From positions 231,734 to 295,733 of the forward strand of contig UCMS01000006.1 of assembly GCA_900473805.1 (NCBI GenBank): DNA of 64,000 nucleotides, given 5' to 3'. The notes below the pieces were generated by a model that saw nothing but the letters and a program-made list of their open reading frames with translations, searched no databases and had not been told where the DNA came from. This document shows, piece after piece, positions 57,800-64,000 of this stretch (within the stretch, counting starts at the first letter, position 1; every line of letters starts with the position of its first letter). Source of the stretch: Hyphomicrobiales bacterium (GTDB taxonomy: Bacteria > Pseudomonadota > Alphaproteobacteria > Rhizobiales > Rhizobiaceae). The position numbers and the translations under genes were made by a program.

Positions 57800-59143
57800 A
57801 TGCCCCAGACAATCCGGCTCGCAGAACTCATCGAAGCCCTCAGCCATGCACTCGACATGACCGAAGGCCAACCCGTCGGTCATTGCGTTCGCTGCTGCTT
57901 CATCGGCACGCGCATCGGCAAGGCGCTGGGGCTCAGCGAGACGGCGCTGCGCGATCTCTACTATACGCTGCTCCTCAAGGATCTTGGCTGCTCGTCCAAT
58001 GCCGCCCGCATTTGCGAGCTCTATCTCGCCGACGACCTCAAGTTCAAACGGGATTTCAAGCTTGTCGACGGCTCCTTCCCGCAGATCCTGAAATTCGTCC
58101 TCTCTCACACCGGCATGGAAGCCGGCCTTGCCGAACGCTTTCGCGGCATCCTGAACATCTTCAAGAATGGCGGCGAGATCTCGACGACCCTCATCCAGAC
58201 CCGCTGCCAGCGCGGCGCCGAGATCGCCCGGCAGATGCGCTTTTCCGAAGAGGTGGCGCAAGGCATCCTGGATCTCGATGAACATGTTGACGGAGGCGGC
58301 AAGCCGCAGGGCTTGAAAGGTCAGGAAATCCACCTCTTCGCCCGCATCGCTCTTTTGGCACAGGTGATCGATGTCTTCTTCGTCCATCAGGGGCCGGAGG
58401 CTGCCCTTGCGGAGGTGAAGAAGCGTGCGGGGACCTGGTTCGATCCGGAGCTCGTCGCAGTTTTCGAAAGGATCGCCACCGCGGTTTTCTTTGCCGAACT
58501 CGGCGCAGAAAATCTGGAAGCCTATGTGCTGGCGCTCGAACCGGGCCGCCAGACCTTGATGGCGGACGAGGACTATCTCGACGATATCGCCGCCGGCTTC
58601 GCGCGTGTCATCGACGCCAAGAGCCCCTACACATCCGGCCACAGTGACCGTGTGGCGCTCTTTACCGACATGATCGCCGAAGAGCTCGGGATGGCGCTGC
58701 CGGAGCGTCGAAAGCTGAAGCGCGCGGCTTTGCTGCACGACATCGGCAAGCTCGGCGTCTCCAACAGCGTGCTCGACAAGCCCGGCCGGCTCGACGGTGA
58801 GGAATGGGCGCAGATGAAGCGGCACGCCGAGTTCTCCGAAACCATCCTCTCGCGCATCGCAGCCTTTGCCGATCTGGCGGTCATCGGCGGCGCCCATCAC
58901 GAAAAACTGGATGGCTCCGGCTATCCCCGCGGCTTGAAAAGCGACCAGATCTCCTTTGAAACCCGCATCGTGGCAACTGCCGATGTCTTCGACGCGCTGA
59001 CCGCCGACCGGCCCTACCGCACCGCCATGCCTGTGGAAAAGGCCCTGTCGATCCTCTGGGACGGCGCCGGTCGCCATCACGACGAGATCTGCGTCGCCGC
59101 CCTGGAGCGGGCACTGGCACGGGCTGAACTGGCGGCAGCCTGA
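57800..59143 (+). CDS. HD-GYP protein with degenerate tandem HD domain
   Basis: A 447-residue protein. The N-terminal half (residues ~20-225) is HD-like (LSHALDMTEGQPVGHCVRCCFIGTRIG ... LYYTLLLKDLGCSSNAARI), but the usual HDIGK is KDLGC, so the metal site is lost. The C-terminal half has HDIGKLG at 313-319 and HHEKLDGSGYPRGL (GYP at 374-376), the active HD-GYP signature for cyclic di-GMP hydrolysis. AGGAGAAACC precedes the ATG. Confidence 0.93.
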   Translation: MPQTIRLAELIEALSHALDMTEGQPVGHCVRCCFIGTRIGKALGLSETALRDLYYTLLLKDLGCSSNAARICELYLADDLKFKRDFKLVDGSFPQILKFVLSHTGMEAGLAERFRGILNIFKNGGEISTTLIQTRCQRGAEIARQMRFSEEVAQGILDLDEHVDGGGKPQGLKGQEIHLFARIALLAQVIDVFFVHQGPEAALAEVKKRAGTWFDPELVAVFERIATAVFFAELGAENLEAYVLALEPGRQTLMADEDYLDDIAAGFARVIDAKSPYTSGHSDRVALFTDMIAEELGMALPERRKLKRAALLHDIGKLGVSNSVLDKPGRLDGEEWAQMKRHAEFSETILSRIAAFADLAVIGGAHHEKLDGSGYPRGLKSDQISFETRIVATADVFDALTADRPYRTAMPVEKALSILWDGAGRHHDEICVAALERALARAELAAA

Positions 59144-59178
59144 CAGGTGAGCCGCTATTTAGGGAATTGCCGAGAAAC

Positions 59179-59661
59179 CTAATTCTCGAGATAGGCCTGC
59201 GATCCGGTTCCGACCTGCAGTGTGAAGTGATCGGTCCCCTGCTGCGGGACTTCCCGGCGCTTTCCAACAGGCGCAAGGGTGGAGATTCGTTGCCATGTCG
59301 TGACGATTTCCAGACCGCCATTGCGCGACGGCTGGAGATGTCCCCGCCACTGCGTCTCCATCAGGCAATCCGCAACGCCGTTGCGCCAGCCAACGCGAAA
59401 GGCAATCGTCTCGCCGACCATCCGCCCGTTGAGGTCATAGGGAATACCACGACATCCCTTGCCCGGCGCATTGTTGACGAAATACCCCCGGACCACCCCA
59501 TCGCGCCCGATGTCCAGCACCATCACGGACCCCTGACGTGTCACCCAGGTCGACGTGCCCGAGACGACGGGATGGGCGGCATCCTTATGGTTGACAGGAG
59601 CGGCCGCCACCGCCGCCGGCCAAAGGACACAGGATACCAGGAATGCCGCCACCACCCTCAT
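59179..59661 (-). CDS. Avidin-family secreted protein (rhizavidin-like)
   Basis: A 160-residue protein with a signal peptide (about 1-20, cleaved near VAA-APV). The mature part has the avidin barrel blocks STWVTRQGSVMVLDI, GYFVNNAPGKGCRG, YDLNGRMVGETIAFRVGWRNG, ETQWRG, IVTTWQRIS and GTDHF. Biotin-site tryptophans W92, W105 and W123, S45 and D144 are kept, and cysteines 70 and 99 match the rhizavidin-type pair. The position of streptavidin Asn23 is Thr41 and Tyr43 is Phe61, so affinity or ligand may differ. Confidence 0.8.
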   Translation of the reverse strand: MRVVAAFLVSCVLWPAAVAAAPVNHKDAAHPVVSGTSTWVTRQGSVMVLDIGRDGVVRGYFVNNAPGKGCRGIPYDLNGRMVGETIAFRVGWRNGVADCLMETQWRGHLQPSRNGGLEIVTTWQRISTLAPVGKRREVPQQGTDHFTLQVGTGSQAYLEN

Positions 59662-59758
59662 GTCATCCCCCGATGAATATCAGAATAACCTACATCAACA
59701 TAGGGTTGCTTAATTCTCTCTAAAAACAGCCATGCCTTTAACACTTTTTCCGAGTTTT

Positions 59759-60190
59759 TCAGCGCGCAATGCGCGTCGACAGGATGATCGAGGACAGCGT
59801 CCGCTCCACCCCGGACAGTTCGCCGATGCGGTCGATCAGGCGGTCGAGTTCGGAGATCGACGGCGCGGCAACGATGGCAATCAGGTCATAGGGACCGTTG
59901 ACCGAGTAGAGGGCTTGCACCTCGCGGATCGCGTTCAGTTCTCCCGTGACCGCCGACAGCGCCTTGGGGGCGATCGTGATCATCACATGCGCCCGGATCA
60001 GCCCGCTCTGATAGGCATCCGAGAGCCGAACCTGATATCCGGCGATGACCCCCTGGCTCTCAAGACGCTCTAGCCTGGCCTGCACCGTCGTGCGCGACAG
60101 ATCGAGCCGCCGCGCGAGTTCGGCGACCGGCATCCGGGCGTTTTCCGACAGCAGAGCCAGCAGCTCCCTGTCCTTGTCTGATACCTGCAT
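59759..60190 (-). CDS. Lrp/AsnC-family transcriptional regulator
   Basis: A 143-residue Lrp-type regulator: HTH (MPVAELARRLDLSRTTVQARLERLESQGVIAGYQVRL) and a RAM-type C-terminal domain (VQALYSVNGPYDLIAIVAAPS). It is divergent from the saccharopine-dehydrogenase-like gene, 149 bases between starts, so that gene is its probable target. Confidence 0.93.
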   Translation of the reverse strand: MQVSDKDRELLALLSENARMPVAELARRLDLSRTTVQARLERLESQGVIAGYQVRLSDAYQSGLIRAHVMITIAPKALSAVTGELNAIREVQALYSVNGPYDLIAIVAAPSISELDRLIDRIGELSGVERTLSSIILSTRIAR

Positions 60191-60339
60191 TTTGAAAAAT
60201 CCATTCGTCTATCTGCCCATTATCATACTTCAAAATGAACAGATCGTCACTTGGAATCGACATCACCCGCAGCCAGACTGAATTGATCAATGACAACACG
60301 TCTGCCTTGAGCGGGCGTCCAGCATGCGAGGGGCATACC

Positions 60340-61443
60340 ATGAAGAACATCACCATCATCGGCGCGGGCAAGATTGGCGGTGCAATTGCGCGCATGCTGG
60401 CCGAAACCGGCGACTACAGGGTCACCGTCGCGGACCGCAGCGCCGAGCAGCTGGCAAAGATCGATGCCCATCCGGCCGTCTCGACCCGCGAGCTTGATAT
60501 CTCCAATGCCGCCGCGCTCGATGCAGCCCTCACCGGCCAGTTCGCCGTCCTCTCGGCCGCCCCCTTCCACCTGACCGGTGCAATTGCCGAAAGTGCCGCC
60601 CGCACCGCGACCCATTATCTGGACCTGACGGAAGATGTCGCGACAACCCGTAAGGTGGAAGAACTCGCCCGCGGCGCCCGGTCCGCCTTCATCCCCCAGT
60701 GCGGCCTCGCCCCCGGCTTCATCTCGATCGTCGCAAACGATCTCACGAAACACTTCGACACGCTGGACACGGTCCGCATGCGCGTCGGCGCCCTGCCGCA
60801 ATATCCGTCCAATGCCCTGAACTACAATCTGACCTGGTCGACCGACGGTCTGATCAACGAATACATCGAGCCCTGCGAAGCGATCGTCGAGGGCAAGTTC
60901 ACGGTGGTGCCGGCCATGGAAGAGCGGGAGGAATTCTCCCTCGACGGCGTCACCTACGAAGCCTTCAACACCTCGGGCGGCCTCGGCACCCTGGCAAAGA
61001 CCCTCGAAGGCCGCGTGCGCACGATGAACTACCGCACCATCCGCTATCCCGGCCACCAGACGATCATCAAGGCGCTGCTCAACGACTTCAACCTGAAGAA
61101 CCGCCGCGATGTGCTGAAGGATCTCTTCGAAAACGCGCTCCCCGCCACCATGCAGGACGTCGTCGTGATCTTCGTCACCGTCTGCGGCTGGAAGGATGGC
61201 CGTTACCTGCAGGAAACCTATGCCAACAAGGTCTATGCCGGCGTCGTCGCGGGCAAAAAGATGAGCGCCATCCAGATCACCACCGCCGCCGGCATCTGCA
61301 CGGTGCTGGATCTGCTGGCCGACGGCACCCTGCCCCAGGCCGGATTCGTTCGCCAGGAAGAAATTGACCTCCCAGCTTTCCTTGCCAATCGCTTCGGCCG
61401 GGTTTACGACCCTGAAGTGATGAAAGTCGCCAAAGCGGGCTGA
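60340..61443 (+). CDS. Saccharopine dehydrogenase-like enzyme
   Basis: About 367 residues starting MKNITIIGAGKIGGAIARMLAE at 60340; GAGGGG lies upstream. Rossmann motif GAGKIGG near residues 8-14, YLDLTEDVATTRKVEELARG and CGLAPGFISIVANDL are typical of saccharopine dehydrogenase/homospermidine-type folds. Divergent Lrp suggests lysine or related amino acid catabolism. It is distinct from the carboxynorspermidine synthase at 47233. Exact reaction not certain. Confidence 0.88.
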   Translation: MKNITIIGAGKIGGAIARMLAETGDYRVTVADRSAEQLAKIDAHPAVSTRELDISNAAALDAALTGQFAVLSAAPFHLTGAIAESAARTATHYLDLTEDVATTRKVEELARGARSAFIPQCGLAPGFISIVANDLTKHFDTLDTVRMRVGALPQYPSNALNYNLTWSTDGLINEYIEPCEAIVEGKFTVVPAMEEREEFSLDGVTYEAFNTSGGLGTLAKTLEGRVRTMNYRTIRYPGHQTIIKALLNDFNLKNRRDVLKDLFENALPATMQDVVVIFVTVCGWKDGRYLQETYANKVYAGVVAGKKMSAIQITTAAGICTVLDLLADGTLPQAGFVRQEEIDLPAFLANRFGRVYDPEVMKVAKAG

Positions 61444-61736
61444 GACTTTCGAGCTGAGAGTTCTCCGGGGGGAGGAAGGACCTGACGGTCCGCTTCGGGC
61501 GGTCGACGGCAACAGCCGCGGCCGCCCGTCATCGTTTCGCCCACGCCTCCTTCAGCCAACGCGCCGCCGAACCACTCCCTCCTGGCCCGTCCTTGCCCGC
61601 CCGCCCGAAACTCCCTGTTAATCATGGGCCACAGCCTTTCTTTAAGCTCACCATGATAACAGGGAAGACTGTGGAAACCTGGTGAGCGAGGATCGGGCAC
61701 GCGATCCAAAGCGCTTGCGACGCCAGCGGAAGGCCG

Positions 61737-63107
61737 ATGGAGACAGAGAGCAGTATCGACAGGCGGCAGCGACGGGTGATCGTCGCCTACCAGGCGATGA
61801 CGCTGGCCGTCGCCTTTTTCTCCACGCTCTGGTCCGTGATCTTTGCCGTCCACGGCCACGGAATGATGGCGATCGCCGAGCTCTTTCCCGCCGTCGTCGC
61901 CCTCCTATGTTTCGCCCTCGTCACCGCCGGCAAACTCGATCTCTTCCTGCTCGTGGCCCAGGTCGCCTTCCTGGTGTTCATCATCGGTTTCTGCCTGCTC
62001 TTCGACGTGCCGGATCCAAAGTATCCGCGCGTCTCGCACCTGTTCCTGCCGGTGCTGGCGATGATGGGCTACATCAACTATCTGCGCCGGCCGGCGCCCG
62101 GTCAGGCGATGGTGATCGCCGCGACCCTTGCGGGCTTTGTCTTCCTGCACGCCTCCAACACCGTCTCGCCCTTTGCCGATCCCATTCCGCAGGATCTGCG
62201 CGCCGTCGGCGTCTGGGTCAATCCGACGCTCGCCGCGATCCTGTTCACGGCCACCGTCTACGCCCTGCAGCGCCGCCTGTCCGCGCCCCGTGGCCTTGCC
62301 CGCGAACTGCTCGGCGCCCTGCGCCGCAACGAACTCTCTCTGGCCTACCAGCCCCAGATCGACCGCGACGGCAGGATCGCCGGCGCCGAAGCTCTGTTGC
62401 GCTGGCACCATCCCACGCGCGGCACGGTTTCGCCCGCCGACTTCGTCCCCGTGGCCGAGGAGATGGGCCTCATGCCGGTTCTCGGCGCCTGGGTTCTGGA
62501 AGAGGCCGGTCGCACACTCGCCCGCTGGAAGGCCGAGCCGGCGCTGAGCGCGCTCACACTTTCGGTCAATGTCAGCGCCAGCCAGTTCAACGAGAGCGAT
62601 TTCATCACGACGGTGAGCCAGCTGCTCGCCACCCATGCTGTCAACCCGGCGCGCCTGCGCCTTGAGCTGACCGAAAACGTCCTGCTCGCCGGCCTCGATC
62701 CCGTGGCGGACAAGATGGAAGTCCTCAAGCGCACGGGCGTGACCTTCTCGCTCGACGACTTCGGGACGGGCTATTCCTCGCTCGCCTATCTGCGCCGCCT
62801 GCCGGTCCGCGAGCTGAAGATCGATCGCAGCTTCGTTGCAGGCCTGACCGAAAGCGACCGCGGCGCCGCCCTCGTCCGCTCCATCGCCTCGATCGCACAC
62901 GATCTCGAGCTGCAGATCGTCGCCGAAGGCGTCGAAACGCCTTCCCAGCACGCCTACCTCCGCGACATCGGCTGCCACCTCTTCCAGGGCTGGCTCTTCG
63001 GCCGCCCGATCCCGCGCGACGATTTCGAAGCCATGGTCCGGGAAAAACAGCCGCAGGAGATACCGGCGCCGCACCGCCTGCAGGTAAGGCTGGCCGCGGC
63101 GGTTTGA
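61737..63107 (+). CDS. Membrane EAL-domain cyclic-di-GMP phosphodiesterase
   Basis: A 456-residue protein. Six hydrophobic helices fill about residues 15-180. The EAL domain has AEALLRW (E218-L220), SVNVSASQFN, ELTENVLL, LDDFGTGYSS, LKIDRSF and AEGVETPSQ, consistent with active catalysis. There is no GGDEF domain. It is the fourth cyclic-di-GMP gene in 18.5 kb. Start ATG at 61737. Confidence 0.93.
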   Translation: METESSIDRRQRRVIVAYQAMTLAVAFFSTLWSVIFAVHGHGMMAIAELFPAVVALLCFALVTAGKLDLFLLVAQVAFLVFIIGFCLLFDVPDPKYPRVSHLFLPVLAMMGYINYLRRPAPGQAMVIAATLAGFVFLHASNTVSPFADPIPQDLRAVGVWVNPTLAAILFTATVYALQRRLSAPRGLARELLGALRRNELSLAYQPQIDRDGRIAGAEALLRWHHPTRGTVSPADFVPVAEEMGLMPVLGAWVLEEAGRTLARWKAEPALSALTLSVNVSASQFNESDFITTVSQLLATHAVNPARLRLELTENVLLAGLDPVADKMEVLKRTGVTFSLDDFGTGYSSLAYLRRLPVRELKIDRSFVAGLTESDRGAALVRSIASIAHDLELQIVAEGVETPSQHAYLRDIGCHLFQGWLFGRPIPRDDFEAMVREKQPQEIPAPHRLQVRLAAAV

Positions 63108-64000
63108 GGGGGCGGGTTGATGTATCCACGAGCCTGTCTCTCATAGGGGGCTTCATGCGGGGGCTTCGGAGCGGTGGCCGAAGGCAGGCCTCACATCGAA
63201 CCGGTGGATGGAACTCTGCGAACGGCGGCCTGAACGCGAACCCGAGCAAAGTCCGTGAGAGGAACCGGCCCGAAAAGGGGTCAAAGCCTGAGATTTCACG
63301 GGAGGGGGCAATGTTGCATGGCAAGATCCTGACAGAGCCGCCCGGCTGCGAATCTGAGGCTTGGCGGCAGGTGGGGGCTGTCGTCCACCATCACCCAAGT
63401 GCGGAACGAACCCTCGGCAGATCCTCGGGACAAAGCCCGAGGATGACGGCACGTGGGGTGGGCACAGTTTCCCCCGCCGGCGTTTCAGAGTGTTGCGACG
63501 CTTACGGAGGACACCCTTCCTCTCCGCAATCGTCATCCTCTGGCTTTGTCCCGAGGATCTGCCAGCGTGGCGGCAATCTCGCGGCGCGTGGCTGGCGGCC
63601 TACGGAAACTGTCAAAAAACCCAAGCTCCGCCGCCGGTCGGGATCATCTCCCTCCGGTTGATCAATGCTTGTCTCGGACGAGGCGCCAGAAGCAACCTGT
63701 CTAAGTAATTTATGTGGCTCCTTCCGGCGCCCCGTTCGGCGTTTTTTCCCGCTGCATGCGTCTCTCTGGCAAGGCGGCGACGGTCCTTGGAACTTGCGTT
63801 CCAGGATTGACCGGGCGCGGGTCCGGCTGCGGCAGTCTCATCCTTGCGGAATGTCTGCCAGAGCCTGGCCGGTGGCCCGGGGGGTTCCCGCCGGATGGTG
63901 CACCATACCGACCGGGACCCTCGCCCGGGGGATGATCGTCTGGCCATTTGCGGCCCGGCTCTCATCCCCGCCGTTTTCTTCGCCCCGCCGCCTGGGATCT
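63108..64000. other. Terminal intergenic region with repeats and GC-rich hairpins
   Basis: 893 bases without a supported gene. 63416-63563 is a REP-like composite. From about 63790 the DNA is GC-rich with potential stems (for example GGAAC-TTGC-GTTCC near 63798-63811 and GGATGA...TCATCC near 63931-63966), which could be a structured RNA or a leader of a gene beyond the window. A 117-codon minus-strand frame (63612-63965) is Arg/Ala/Gly-rich and has no clear start; I do not call it. Confidence 0.5.
63416..63563. repeat. REP-like composite, second copy
   Basis: Unit C (63416-63447) is GGCAGATCCTCGGG...CCCGAGGATGAC and unit D (63532-63563) is GTCATCCTCTGG...CCCGAGGATCTGCC. These are the units of the copy at 48563-48667 in reversed order, about 84 bases apart. 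Confidence 0.8.

Noticed and set aside
63612..63965. 117-codon minus-strand frame
   Set aside because: Arg/Gly/Ala-rich, overlaps hairpin-rich DNA and has no clear ribosome site.

Overview
The window looks like chromosomal DNA of a Rhizobiales alphaproteobacterium, most likely Rhizobiaceae. GC is high (about 62% in a hand-counted line), and it carries petABC, apt, trmL, hemF, a long-form leuA, NspC/carboxynorspermidine synthase and a rhizobial-type flagellin-like protein. Most of it is ordinary core and accessory genome, densely packed and often translationally coupled. No tRNA, rRNA, CRISPR array or complete insertion sequence was recognised.

Layout. 0-6.4 kb: clpS and a downstream partial gene, ychF, a Crp/Fnr regulator with a DUF2892 protein, a MaoC-MaoC-glutathione peroxidase-AraC-LysE run, and apt. 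6.5-9.4 kb: the cytochrome bc1 operon petA-petB-petC. 9.7-16.8 kb: two paralogous ABC exporters around a DMT transporter pair and a chemotaxis receptor. 17.1-22.4 kb: trmL, a protein of unknown function with a GHSRG motif, an orphan flagellin-like gene, hemF and small genes. 22.4-31.9 kb: CCA transferase/NUDIX/DUF1285, divergent from a MoxR-DUF58-BatA-like-membrane-protein operon. 31.9-42.2 kb: an oxidoreductase/TetR pair with a triple operator, an alcohol dehydrogenase, acetyltransferases, glutathionyl-hydroquinone reductase, NUDIX, a phosphoesterase, a hydrolase and leuA. 42.3-48.5 kb: a leucine-rich leader peptide ahead of leuA, a brnTA-type toxin-antitoxin pair, a BenE transporter, a GGDEF protein and the NspC/carboxynorspermidine synthase pair.

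48.5-50.8 kb is the most unusual part. A lower-GC island holds a stand-alone reverse transcriptase (YIDD box) with a roughly 900-base mostly non-coding upstream region. That region carries a REP-like composite, a 132-base direct repeat, a possible promoter, an eight-codon ORF and a hairpin. The island ends three bases from a Phd-type antitoxin gene whose toxin is absent. It resembles stand-alone defence-type reverse transcriptases that may use an adjacent RNA; class and function cannot be settled from the sequence alone.

51-64 kb: CHASE4-GGDEF-EAL, an EamA exporter divergent from a MocR-type regulator, a secreted small protein, a ClpP paralogue, an HD-GYP protein with a degenerate first HD domain, a secreted rhizavidin-like avidin protein, an Lrp regulator divergent from a saccharopine-dehydrogenase-like enzyme, and a membrane EAL protein. 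Four cyclic-di-GMP genes therefore lie within about 18.5 kb. The last 0.9 kb has REP-like repeats and a GC-rich, hairpin-rich stretch with no supported gene.
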